NCBI GenBank assembly: GCA_964545715.1
Contig: CAZJHX010000007.1
Coordinates: 62,001 to 126,000 of the forward strand
Source: CAZJHX01 sp964545715
Lineage (GTDB): Bacteria > Myxococcota_A > UBA9042 > GCA-2863065
DNA length: 64,000 nt
Direction: 5' to 3'
The notes under the pieces are model-generated. The model was not told where the DNA came from. It made no database searches and saw only the letters and a list, made by a program, of their open reading frames with translations. Below, piece by piece: positions 27,282 through 35,288 of the stretch; positions within the stretch are counted from its first letter, which is position 1, and every line of letters starts with the position of its first letter. The position numbers and the translations under genes were made by a program.

Positions 27282-28052
27282 TCAACGCGCGGGGAACGGT
27301 GACGGATCGTAGAGCACGCGCTCCAGCGTCAGCCCGTGGGACGGCGCCGTCTGACCGGCGGCCTCTCGACGCCGCGCCGCCAGCGCCTCCGCGACAAAGC
27401 TCTCCTCTCGATTGCCGCGCCCGACGTCCACCAGCGTGCCTGCGATGATGCGCACCATGTGCTGCAAGAACGCGTTGCCCTCCACCGTGATCACAATCTC
27501 GGCGCGCGTGCGCCCCTCTATGCGAATAGCGGTGAGGTTGCGCGTTGCGTTCTTGGCCTGACAGCCCGTGGCCCGGAAGGACTCGAAGTCCAGCACTCCG
27601 ATAAGCGGCTGGGACGCCCGCCGCATCGCGTCGAGATCCACCGGCTTGCGCACGTACCACGCCGTGCGCGCCAGTAGGGGAGACCGGGTCGGCCCGTTCC
27701 AGATACGGTACGTATACACCTTGCCCTTTCCGCTGTGCCGCACGTCGAACTCGGGCACCACCTCCGCGCACGCGACGATGGCCACGTCTGACGGCAGCGC
27801 CGCGTTCAGCCCGCGCTCATAGCCGATGGGTGGGATCGTGGACGTGGTCCGAAAGCTCGCCGGCAGCCCACGCGAGTGCACGCCTGCGTCCGTTCGGCTG
27901 GACCCACGCAGCGGCACACGCTGGCCTCCGTCCATCACCGCGACGGCCTCTTCCAGGGTCTGCTGCACCGTGCGCACGCCAAGCTGGCGCTGCCATCCGT
28001 GAAAGTCGGTGCCGTCGTATTGAACCAGAAGCGCGATGCGGCGCTCGGACAC
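27282..28052 (-). CDS. truA: tRNA pseudouridine(38-40) synthase
   Basis: 256 residues from GTG 28052, one base after the stop of the barrel-protein gene. The catalytic motif SSRTDAGVHSRGLPASF carries the conserved Asp, and the family patterns YDGTDFHGWQRQ, YTYRIWNGP, FEGTGCQ-like FRATGCQAKN and GNAFLQHMVRIIAGTLVDVGRG are present. TruA converts U38-U40 of tRNA anticodon arms to pseudouridine. Length is normal. Confidence 0.95.
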   Translation of the reverse strand: MSERRIALLVQYDGTDFHGWQRQLGVRTVQQTLEEAVAVMDGGQRVPLRGSSRTDAGVHSRGLPASFRTTSTIPPIGYERGLNAALPSDVAIVACAEVVPEFDVRHSGKGKVYTYRIWNGPTRSPLLARTAWYVRKPVDLDAMRRASQPLIGVLDFESFRATGCQAKNATRNLTAIRIEGRTRAEIVITVEGNAFLQHMVRIIAGTLVDVGRGNREESFVAEALAARRREAAGQTAPSHGLTLERVLYDPSPFPAR

Positions 28053-28053
28053 G

Positions 28054-28809
28054 CTAGAACTCGAAAGCCAGGCCGAAGAGCGCGTTCAGGCCGCCGAGCT
28101 GCCAGGACTTGTCGCTGCCGAAGTCGCTGACGTCGCTGTAGTTGAGCTCTGCGAAGAAGTACGAGTTGTTGACGCCGACCTCGACGTCAAAGCTCTGGGC
28201 CATCTTGGGCGCAAAGAAGTCCAGCAACAGCTTGATCCCGATCGCCGCGTGCCAGCCCCACGTGTCGCCGGAGCCCTGAAACTCGGTGTCAACCCCGGGC
28301 ACGCAGTCGCCGCAGTAGGTGGCCGTCTCGTCCAGACCGTCGGACACCCACCAGATGTTGTAGTCCAGGCCCGCCTTGACGTACGGCACCAGCGGGAAGC
28401 CGTAGCGCACGGCGCCCACATCAAAGGCATAGGTCACGGACACCGCCATGGGCACGATGTTCAGGCGCGTCTCGTCTTCGGTCTTCAGTGTCGCGTCGTT
28501 GTGGTTGACGCCGTTGCCGGTGATGCCGCCGTAGCCGATCTCGTACCCGGCGGCCAGGCTGCCGAATGCGGTCCAGAACTGGTAGTCGTACCCCAGCCTG
28601 AACATGAACATGCCGTCGTCATCAAAGATCTGCCGGTACGCGCCCGTGCTCTCGTCGTCATCGATGCCCGGGACAAACGAGCTGAACTTGAACTCCAGCT
28701 GCTGGTCGCGCGGCGACTCCGCTTTCTCGTTGCTGTAAAGCTGCGCCGAGGCCGTGAGCGGCAGCAGTATTGCGGCGGCCGTCGCCAGGTGGATCAATCT
28801 CATCATCAT
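28054..28809 (-). CDS. Putative outer-membrane beta-barrel protein
   Basis: 251 residues. ATG 28809 overlaps the stop of the upstream surface-protein gene (ATGA), which fixes the start better than the longer open frame. The signal peptide is MMMRLIHLATAAAILLPLTA, cut near ASAQ. The mature protein alternates in amphipathic strands (GMFMFRLGYDYQFW, VPMAVSVTYAFDVG, PLVPYVKAGLDYNIWWV, IGIKLLLDFFAP) and ends in FEF, as expected for a C-terminal barrel strand. It resembles the MXAN_2562-type barrel proteins of myxobacteria, but I cannot confirm this without a search. A CGDC pair in one loop may form a disulphide. Confidence 0.72.
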   Translation of the reverse strand: MMMRLIHLATAAAILLPLTASAQLYSNEKAESPRDQQLEFKFSSFVPGIDDDESTGAYRQIFDDDGMFMFRLGYDYQFWTAFGSLAAGYEIGYGGITGNGVNHNDATLKTEDETRLNIVPMAVSVTYAFDVGAVRYGFPLVPYVKAGLDYNIWWVSDGLDETATYCGDCVPGVDTEFQGSGDTWGWHAAIGIKLLLDFFAPKMAQSFDVEVGVNNSYFFAELNYSDVSDFGSDKSWQLGGLNALFGLAFEF

Positions 28810-30269
28810 GATTGCCGCCCCCAGGCGCGGTTGCGCAGCATGAGCGCGGTCAGCAACAGCAACAGCACCACGGCGGCGCCGCCCTGGCTCGTGGGCCCAT
28901 ACGCACACCCGAAGCCGCCCTGCTCCTGGCCACCCTGGCGCTTGTAGTACTCGAAGAAGTCATCGACCTCGAGCGGTGAGCCGCTCTTGATGTCGTCCGC
29001 GGTGCACAGCGTCGTCTCGTTGCCCGCGTCATCCACGGCTACGACGCCCACGTAGTAGGTCTGCTCGTTGCTCAGCCCGGTGATCTGTCCGCTGGTCGTC
29101 GACACGGTCTCGACCCCGCTCGGCAGCGCGTCGCTGCTGAATGTCGACGTGCTGTAATAGACCTTGTAGGTGACGTCGGACTCCGTCTCGCTGCCGGCGG
29201 TCCAGTCCACTTTGAGGTTGGTGTCGCCGCCCGTCACCGTCACGCCTGTGGGCGCAGTCGGCGCTGTGTAGTCGCGGTCGAAGACCTCTTTGACCACATA
29301 CGTGGTCGTCGTGTCGCCGGACTTCGTCGTCACGTAGAAGTAGACGGTGATGTCGCCGCCCGAGCCCGTGCATGCATCCGGCAGCAGATCGCCGACCTTT
29401 ACGTCGACCGAGATGCTGGAGTAGTTCTCCGGCGTGTAGAGGTCCGTGGTCACGCGCCGGCACTGCCCGTCGGTGTCCGTGGTCGGCCAGGTCGACGCGT
29501 CGCATGACTCACCGATGGCGACGCCGAACTCTTCGTAGGCCAGCCCGTCGCTGTGCTTGTCGTCCATCGATACCTCGATGGTGAACACGTGGTCCCCGGC
29601 CGCGCCGCCATGGTCCGCTTTGCCGCCGGGCTTCTGGGCCACGCAGTTGCCGGCCCCGTTGTCGCTCAGGATGCACTCGCCCGTGTCACAGAACCCGCAG
29701 TCCACATTGCACAGCGTGCCGCACTCGTACTCGTCGCAGGTCTCCGGCGAGGCCGCTTTTTGTCCGGTGCACTCGTATTCGACGTCGTTTACGCAGACCA
29801 GCTCGCCGTCCGGCACGCCTACGCAGGAGGTGTCGTCGGCCGGGAGCTCCGTGTCGTCCCCAGTGTCCGTCGTGTCGTCGCCGGTGTCCGTCGTGTCGTC
29901 GGTGCCGGTCGTGTCTGTGGTGTCGGTCGTGTCACCTGTTTCGCCCGTGTTCGTCGTGTCGTCCCCGGTGTCCGTGGTGTCGCCGGTGTCGCCCGTATCC
30001 CCGGTATCGGTGGTGTCCGTCGCCTCCGCCGCCGAGCAGCCCTGCAGGTCGCCCAGCCCCAGATACGAGTAGCAATCGGCCTTGCTGACCACATGGGTGT
30101 CGCCGGTCCGCGTGCCGAACTGGCTCGCCAGGTTGAGGTCCGTCGAGCTGATCGTGCTGATCGTGAAGCCCTGAATGTCCGTCGCGGACGCTTCGGTCTC
30201 CTGGGCCTGCCCAACGAATGGGACAGCCAGCACGATTACGGCCAGGGCTGTGAGGGTTGTTCGCGTCAT
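28806..30269 (-). CDS. Secreted surface protein with Asp/Thr linker, fibronectin III domain and C-terminal sorting-like tail
   Basis: About 487 residues from ATG 30269 (MTRTTLTALAVIVLAVPFVG, cleaved near AQAQ). In order: a short N-terminal region with two Cys, an Asp/Thr/Gly linker (about 85-145), a Cys-rich segment (DEYECGTLCNVDCGFCDTG), a beta domain, a fibronectin type III domain (about 350-430: APTGVTVTGGDTNLKVDW...YYVGVVAVDDAGNE), and a C-terminal tail with FGCAYG, a hydrophobic helix AAVVLLLLLTALML and RNRAWGR. The tail resembles MYXO-CTERM-type sorting signals. Function is unknown; probably surface exposed. It is coupled to the downstream barrel gene. Confidence 0.75.
   Translation of the reverse strand: MTRTTLTALAVIVLAVPFVGQAQETEASATDIQGFTISTISSTDLNLASQFGTRTGDTHVVSKADCYSYLGLGDLQGCSAAEATDTTDTGDTGDTGDTTDTGDDTTNTGETGDTTDTTDTTGTDDTTDTGDDTTDTGDDTELPADDTSCVGVPDGELVCVNDVEYECTGQKAASPETCDEYECGTLCNVDCGFCDTGECILSDNGAGNCVAQKPGGKADHGGAAGDHVFTIEVSMDDKHSDGLAYEEFGVAIGESCDASTWPTTDTDGQCRRVTTDLYTPENYSSISVDVKVGDLLPDACTGSGGDITVYFYVTTKSGDTTTTYVVKEVFDRDYTAPTAPTGVTVTGGDTNLKVDWTAGSETESDVTYKVYYSTSTFSSDALPSGVETVSTTSGQITGLSNEQTYYVGVVAVDDAGNETTLCTADDIKSGSPLEVDDFFEYYKRQGGQEQGGFGCAYGPTSQGGAAVVLLLLLTALMLRNRAWGRQS
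29850..30024 (-). repeat. Tandem repeat encoding Asp-Thr-Gly linker
   Basis: Imperfect 12- to 24-base units built on GACACCGAC/GACGACAC on the coding strand give TTDTGDTGDTGDTT and related strings over about 58 codons. Copy-number change in frame is plausible. Confidence 0.7.
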
Positions 30270-30345
30270 CGTCACTTTCAGGTACCGCGCTTTCAAGTAC
30301 GGCATCGTTACACTCAGGGGGTGCATGGTCAAATAAACGCAGCGC

Positions 30346-31236
30346 TCAAAAGGCGTCCTGCTCGGCGATCTCGCGGGCTGCCGCCAGCAACGAGGCCGCT
30401 GTTCGACGCACCTCGTCCACGACAGCGACCACCCGGACACGACCCGCTGTCTCGGACATCAGACGCACACGCACGTCGGTCTGGCCGACGATCTCCGCGG
30501 GCTGCACCTCGTCGCACAGGTCCAGCCCGATCGCGGTTTGGAGGCGCGGCCCGGCATCGGTTGTTTTCAACTCGGAGCCGGCGAACAGGTCCATCACGAG
30601 GGTGGTACCACCGAAGAGCGGCGCCAACAGCGGCGTCACCTCCAGCTCACAGCCGACCAGGGCCGCCGCGCCGACCGCGCCGGTCTCCGCGGCCAGGATG
30701 TTGAATGCGAGGCGGTCACCCAATACGTCCGTGGGCATGGCGCCCCGGTTGAACAGCGCGACCTGCTGCTCGTACAGCTCCGCCAGCGCCCTGGGCCCCA
30801 GCAGGCTCGCTGGGTGAAGAATCGTGGCGGCGATGCGCTCCAGCTTGTAGTCAAACGCGCGCGCTGTCAGCGCCAGGGCTGTCGCCGCGCCGTCCGGCAC
30901 GCAGACGGTGCCACGATGCTCCTCGATATCCACGGCGTTGAGCTCTGTCAGCACGACCGGGGTTTCCCCGCCTACGCACACGGCCACCGCCCCGGCCTTG
31001 ACCTCACGCTCGCCGCCGCCGATCGCGATCTCGACGTCTCTGAACGCGTCCACGCTGAAAGGCCGCACGGCCACATCGGTGCCCTTGTAGTGGACCGACG
31101 TGTCCTGTGGGCCGCCAAACAAGCGCAGCTCAGAGATCCATGACGCGTCCACGTTCTCGAGCAGGTCGATCACGTCGCGTCCCAACACGCCGTTGGCGTC
31201 CATAATGGCTACTGTCGTTGCTGAAGCCGGGCCCAT
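30346..31236 (-). CDS. Aspartate-semialdehyde-dehydrogenase-like protein (Usg-1 type) lacking the catalytic Cys
   Basis: 296 residues. The N-terminus VAIMDANGVLGRDVIDLLE keeps the dinucleotide-binding pattern of Asd, and the middle LELNAVD-type and PASLLGPRALAELYEQQ segments align with its dimerisation part. Asd needs a Cys in an N-C-[ST] active-site motif; here the matching place reads TVCVPDGAATALALT with no Cys following the strand. The enzyme is also shorter than true Asd (about 335-370). This fits Usg-1-like paralogues, whose function is unclear. It lies 35 bases after mlaD and 76 bases before the surface-protein start. Confidence 0.75.
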   Translation of the reverse strand: MGPASATTVAIMDANGVLGRDVIDLLENVDASWISELRLFGGPQDTSVHYKGTDVAVRPFSVDAFRDVEIAIGGGEREVKAGAVAVCVGGETPVVLTELNAVDIEEHRGTVCVPDGAATALALTARAFDYKLERIAATILHPASLLGPRALAELYEQQVALFNRGAMPTDVLGDRLAFNILAAETGAVGAAALVGCELEVTPLLAPLFGGTTLVMDLFAGSELKTTDAGPRLQTAIGLDLCDEVQPAEIVGQTDVRVRLMSETAGRVRVVAVVDEVRRTAASLLAAAREIAEQDAF

Positions 31237-31271
31237 AACGCGGGCAACTTACTCAAAAAGCCGGGTCAGCG

Positions 31272-32933
31272 CTACAGGCTCGGTGTAGGCGCCACGGTCA
31301 TCAGCGCCTTCAGGTCGTCATCCGTGAAGCGGATGCCTCCGCCCAGGAACCAGTCGAAGCTCTGGGAATTGAAGATGTCGTCCACGCCGGCCGACAGGTA
31401 GAAGTGCTTGAAGAACTCGTAGTTGGCCAGCACGCGCATCCGCGGCGACTCGTCCTGGCCGAAGTCGAAGATGTCGGCGCTGAACTTCAGCGTGTCGTCG
31501 AAGAACTCCGCGTCGAATCCGACGCCGCCCGTCCCTTCGAAGACCCCGAAGCGGCCCGTCATGAAGTACCACTTCTTAGCGAACTGGAAGCTGAACTTGA
31601 TCCCCTCGCTGGTCGTCGCCTGCGTCTCGTGTACGACCGGCGGCAGGCTGGGATCGTTGGTCTGCGTGATCTGCGTCTGGAAGATCGTCTTGCCGCGCGG
31701 GTCATCGATCAGCTCGATGAGATAGTACTTGTCCTCTTTGGGCTGCAGCCGCAGGCGCAGGTAGTTTTTCAAGGCCCGCTGCTTGATGAAGAACTCGCTG
31801 TAAAGCTCCACGCGCGTCTGGATGCCGGTCACGCGCTTGACCAGGTCGCCAGCGTCCGTGATGACCTCCTGGACGTCGTTGATGATCTGGTCGTCGTTGA
31901 CCAGCTTGCCGAGCGTGCCTTTGCCGTCGTCGATTTTGGTCGTGATGGACGCCAGATTGTCCAGCGCGCTGTCCACCTTGGAGAGCGTGGTGGTAAACGA
32001 CGCCAGCGCGCCCTTGATGGTGCCCAGGCTGGTCTCCACGTCGTCCTTGGAGCCGCGGATCAGACGGCGTACGTCGCCGGTCACCGCTTTGACGTCGTCC
32101 AGGATGTGGCCGACCGAGGTGGTCGCGGTACCCGACAGGCGCGCTGCGTTGGCGCTGAAGCGCTCCACATTGTTGACGATGCGCCCGATCTGGTCGCCTT
32201 TGCCGAGCACGCTGTCGCCGGCGAACTCTCTGAAGTCCTTGGCGAAGTCGCGCACGTCCTTGACGATCACGGTCAGGTCTTCGCTGGCTTTGGAGATGTT
32301 GGAGGACGCCTCCGTCACGTTCTGCGCGATCTCCGACAGCTGCGCCTCGCCCTTGGGGCCGCCCAGAATCGCCCTCACGGCGGCGGTTACCTCCTTGATG
32401 TCCGCCGCGATGGCGTCGACCTTCTCAAAGATGGTGATTACGCGGTCAAAGATGGACTGCGACCGCTCCAGCTGCTTCATCACGGCTTCCAGGCCGGAGC
32501 GTGAGACCGCGTTGATGATCTGGTCGCCGTCGCCCAGCTGCACGCCGGCCACCCCGCGGGTCAACTCCAGGTATTGATCGCCCAGCAAGGACGCCTGCTT
32601 TCGCGTGATCGTGGCCCCGTTGGCCCAGCTGCCGTCCGGCTGCTTGTCACCGCCCTTGAGCACCACATCGCCCAGCAGGCGGATGTCCACGCGGGCCAGA
32701 TCGGGGCTGTTGTCGTCGATCCCCACGCCGGTGACCTCGCCCACCTGGACGCCGGCCACGGTGACGCGCGTGCCCTTGCCAAGCCCGCTCACGTCGTCGA
32801 AGAGCGCGTACACCTTGTACGTGGAGCTGCTGCCCTCAAAGCCCTGGCGCGTGACCGAGTACAGCGCGATGAAGCCGACCGCCCCCAGGACGACGACCAG
32901 ACCCACAACCAGCGCGGCGCGTGCGTTAGCCAT
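31272..32933 (-). CDS. mlaD: MCE-family lipid-transport protein (MlaD-like)
   Basis: 553 residues. One N-terminal membrane helix (RAALVVGLVVVLGAVGFIALY) precedes an MCE domain (about 38-115: YKVYALFDDVSGLGKGTRVTVAGVQVGEV...ASLLGDQYLEL). A long helical region follows (about 140-360: DVRDFAKDFREF, VGHILDDVKAV), then a C-terminal beta domain with FQFAKKWYFMTGRF and RVLANYEFFKHFYLSAG that looks like barrel strands. E. coli MlaD is only about 180 residues; the long helical/barrel extension resembles MCE proteins that bridge the periplasm. It overlaps mlaF by 8 bases. Confidence 0.88.
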   Translation of the reverse strand: MANARAALVVGLVVVLGAVGFIALYSVTRQGFEGSSSTYKVYALFDDVSGLGKGTRVTVAGVQVGEVTGVGIDDNSPDLARVDIRLLGDVVLKGGDKQPDGSWANGATITRKQASLLGDQYLELTRGVAGVQLGDGDQIINAVSRSGLEAVMKQLERSQSIFDRVITIFEKVDAIAADIKEVTAAVRAILGGPKGEAQLSEIAQNVTEASSNISKASEDLTVIVKDVRDFAKDFREFAGDSVLGKGDQIGRIVNNVERFSANAARLSGTATTSVGHILDDVKAVTGDVRRLIRGSKDDVETSLGTIKGALASFTTTLSKVDSALDNLASITTKIDDGKGTLGKLVNDDQIINDVQEVITDAGDLVKRVTGIQTRVELYSEFFIKQRALKNYLRLRLQPKEDKYYLIELIDDPRGKTIFQTQITQTNDPSLPPVVHETQATTSEGIKFSFQFAKKWYFMTGRFGVFEGTGGVGFDAEFFDDTLKFSADIFDFGQDESPRMRVLANYEFFKHFYLSAGVDDIFNSQSFDWFLGGGIRFTDDDLKALMTVAPTPSL

Positions 32934-33687
32934 GGATGGTCTCCAGCTTGACGCCGCTTGCGGTCAGAAACTCCTCGACCTGCGGCACCGCCGACTCAGA
33001 GACCTGCTGCGGCGAGCCGGAGGTCAGGATGCGCCCCTTGAAGATCATCGCGATCTGGTGCGCCAGTCGGAACGTGGAGGCCATGTCGTGGCTGATCACG
33101 ATGCTGGTCACGCCCAGTCGCTGCTGGGTCTCGGAGATCATCTCGTCGACCTGCGCGCCAAGCACAGGGTCCAGGCCGGTCGTCGGCTCGTCATAGATCA
33201 AAAACGACGGGTCCATGGCGATAGCGCGCGCCAGGCCGACCCGCTTGCGCATGCCGCCCGACAGCTCGGCGGGCCACTTCTTCTCCATGCCGCCCAGGCC
33301 CAGGATCTCCAGCTGCTCGCCGACGCGTCGCCTGATCTCTTTTCGGGAGAGCTTGGTGTGCTCTTTGAGCGGAAACGCGATGTTCTCTTCGACGGTCATC
33401 GAGTCGAACAGCGCCGCATGTTGAAACAACATCCCAAACTTGCTGCGCACACGCGTCATCTCGCGGTCGTTGAGCGTGGTGATGTCCTCACCATCGATGG
33501 TCACGGTGCCCCGATCAGGGCGCAGAAGTCCGATGATGTGCTTGATCAACACGGACTTTCCGGAGCCCGATCCGCCGATGATCGTAGTTATCTTCCCTCG
33601 CGGAATCGTGAGATCGATCCCGCGCAGCACGTCATGGGCGCCGAAGGACTTGTGCAAGTCTCGGACGATGACGGCAGCGTCGTCCAT
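32926..33687 (-). CDS. mlaF: ABC transporter ATPase for lipid transport (MlaF-like)
   Basis: 253 residues with Walker A GGSGSGKS, Q-loop MLFQHAALFDS, signature LSGGMRKRVGLARAI, Walker B FLIYDEPTTGLDP and switch His in VISHDM. The LSGGM variant and LFQHAALFDSMTV are typical of MlaF/Ttg2A. It energises lipid movement between inner and outer membranes with MlaE and MlaD, encoded on either side. Confidence 0.94.
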   Translation of the reverse strand: MDDAAVIVRDLHKSFGAHDVLRGIDLTIPRGKITTIIGGSGSGKSVLIKHIIGLLRPDRGTVTIDGEDITTLNDREMTRVRSKFGMLFQHAALFDSMTVEENIAFPLKEHTKLSRKEIRRRVGEQLEILGLGGMEKKWPAELSGGMRKRVGLARAIAMDPSFLIYDEPTTGLDPVLGAQVDEMISETQQRLGVTSIVISHDMASTFRLAHQIAMIFKGRILTSGSPQQVSESAVPQVEEFLTASGVKLETIHG

Positions 33688-33724
33688 CGAAGGCAGTCTA
33701 AGGGCGGTCTATGGGGTCCGCCAG

Positions 33725-33733
33725 TTATCCACA
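33725..33733 (+). promoter_or_regulatory. Perfect DnaA-box-like 9-mer
   Basis: TTATCCACA, identical to the strong E. coli DnaA box, lies in the 55-base gap between mlaE and mlaF. It is single and has no AT-rich unwinding region nearby, so it is not an origin; it may be chance or a DnaA-binding regulatory site. Confidence 0.3.
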
Positions 33734-33742
33734 GGTTCTGCT

Positions 33743-34522
33743 CTAAACGAACGCGACGACCGTGATTACGTAGTCGATCACGAAGATGGCGATAAAGTTG
33801 AAGACCACCGCGCTGGTCGTGGCCTGGCCGACCCCGCGCGCGCCGCCCGAGGCGTTGAAGCCCTTGTAGCAGGCGACCAGCGTGATCGTGACGCCGAAGA
33901 CGATGCTCTTGACGATGCCGATCGTGACGTCGCGCGGCTGCAGGTACTGGTTGATGTTGCGCATGAACGAGCCCGCGTCGATGCCCAGCATGTTGACGCT
34001 GATGTAGTAGGCGGAGGTGATGCCCAGCACGTTGAAGAAGATGGTGAGGATGGGAATCATGGTCAGGCCCGCGATCACGCGTGGGACGACCAGGTACTGC
34101 ACCGGGTTGACGGCCATCGTGTACAGGGCGTCGATCTGCTCGGTGACGCGCATCGTGCCGAGCTCGGTCGCCATGGCGCTGGCGACGCGGCCGGTGACGA
34201 TGAGCCCCGTCAGCACCGGACCCAGCTCGCGCGTGAGCGCGATCGCGATCGTTGATCCGACCAACGTCTCCGCGTTGAAGCGTCCAAAGCCGTCGACCAG
34301 CTGAAGGGCCAGCACCAGGCCTGCGAACGTGCCGGTAAGAAAGACGATGAAGAACGACCCGGCGCCGACGAACTCCATCTGGCGCAAAAACAAGCTCAAT
34401 CGCAGCGGGGGCCGGAACAGCCACGCGATGGCCGAGAAGAGCATGATCGTCATGTCTCCGATCTCGGAGACGAGCGCGATGATGAAAGCGCCGATGCGCT
34501 CGATGCCCCTCACAATGGCCAC
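33743..34522 (-). CDS. mlaE: ABC transporter permease (MlaE-like)
   Basis: 259 residues from GTG 34522 (MAIVRGIERIGAFII); the open frame is longer but enters the divergent gene. The MlaE pattern is clear: RQMEFVGAGSFFIVFLTGTFAGLVLALQ, RELGPVLTGLIVTGRVASAMATELGTMRVTEQIDA, and five to six membrane segments. The E-L-G-T-M-x-V-x-E-Q motif is family-specific. It is the first gene of the mla cluster and is divergent from the ThiE-like gene, with 25 bases between starts. Confidence 0.92.
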   Translation of the reverse strand: MAIVRGIERIGAFIIALVSEIGDMTIMLFSAIAWLFRPPLRLSLFLRQMEFVGAGSFFIVFLTGTFAGLVLALQLVDGFGRFNAETLVGSTIAIALTRELGPVLTGLIVTGRVASAMATELGTMRVTEQIDALYTMAVNPVQYLVVPRVIAGLTMIPILTIFFNVLGITSAYYISVNMLGIDAGSFMRNINQYLQPRDVTIGIVKSIVFGVTITLVACYKGFNASGGARGVGQATTSAVVFNFIAIFVIDYVITVVAFV

Positions 34523-34547
34523 ACCGCGACCATATGGGATGCATGGT

Positions 34548-35264
34548 ATGACAGCCAGAATGTCTCTGGTCCTGGTGACAGACCGATGGATCGTGCCCGG
34601 CGGTGACCTGGTGGCCGCCGTGAGCGCGGTTCTGCGCTGGCTGCCTTTGGGGGCGGTCACCGTGCAGCTGGACGAGCGCGATCTGTCCGCGCGCGAGCAG
34701 TCCGCTTTGGCCCGCCGTCTGCTGCCGACCTGTCAGGAGCGACAGGCGCGGCTGCTGATCACCGATCGGGTCGACGTGGCGATGTCGGCCGGGGCGAACG
34801 GCGTCCTGGTGTCACAGGACGGCTTTCAGGTGCCCCAGGTCCGGCGCGTGTGGCCGTCCGCCGTGGTGGGCGTTCGGTGTCACAGCGCTGCGCAGGTGGG
34901 GCGCGCGGCGCGAATGGGGGCTGATCTTGCGTTGGTCGGTCCAATCTACCCGGCGCCCGGAGCGGCGGGCGCGAGGGGGCCGCTCGGGTTGAGCGTGATC
35001 ACAGCTGCACGCGAACTGGTGGGAGACGACTTCGAACTCTACGGCGTCGGTGGCGTCACCACGGAGACCAGCGCTCAGATCATTGAAGCCGGTGCGACCT
35101 CGGTCGCGGCGCAGTATGCGGTCCTGGGCGACCTGGATCCGGTTGCCGCCGCCAGCGCAGTCATGCGTTCTTGCGGCGTCGAAATCGATAATCCGCCCCA
35201 GCTTGACAGCCCACTGACCTTGAACGAAGATGACACCCGCCATAAGTCTCCCAGATATAAGTAA
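34548..35264 (+). CDS. ThiE/TenI-like thiamine phosphate synthase family protein
   Basis: 238 residues from ATG 34548; a second ATG at 34560 is possible. A TIM-barrel pattern matches ThiE/TenI: VLVTDRW, AVTVQLDERDL (ThiE has VQLREK), LLITDRVDVAMSAGANGVLVSQD, GVRCHSAAQVGRAARMGADLALVGPIYPAPGA and YGVGGVTTET. Several residues that bind the pyrimidine pyrophosphate in ThiE differ, for example the REK Lys is missing, so a TenI-like or non-thiamine role is possible. No other thi gene is nearby. Confidence 0.72.
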   Translation: MTARMSLVLVTDRWIVPGGDLVAAVSAVLRWLPLGAVTVQLDERDLSAREQSALARRLLPTCQERQARLLITDRVDVAMSAGANGVLVSQDGFQVPQVRRVWPSAVVGVRCHSAAQVGRAARMGADLALVGPIYPAPGAAGARGPLGLSVITAARELVGDDFELYGVGGVTTETSAQIIEAGATSVAAQYAVLGDLDPVAAASAVMRSCGVEIDNPPQLDSPLTLNEDDTRHKSPRYK

Positions 35265-35288
35265 ACTGAAACACGCGGAAGCCAGCTA

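Noticed and set aside
27247..27771. N-terminal extension of the ArsA-like gene into truA
   Set aside because: The extra 175 codons are the shadow of truA; the ATPase pattern starts right after ATG 27246.
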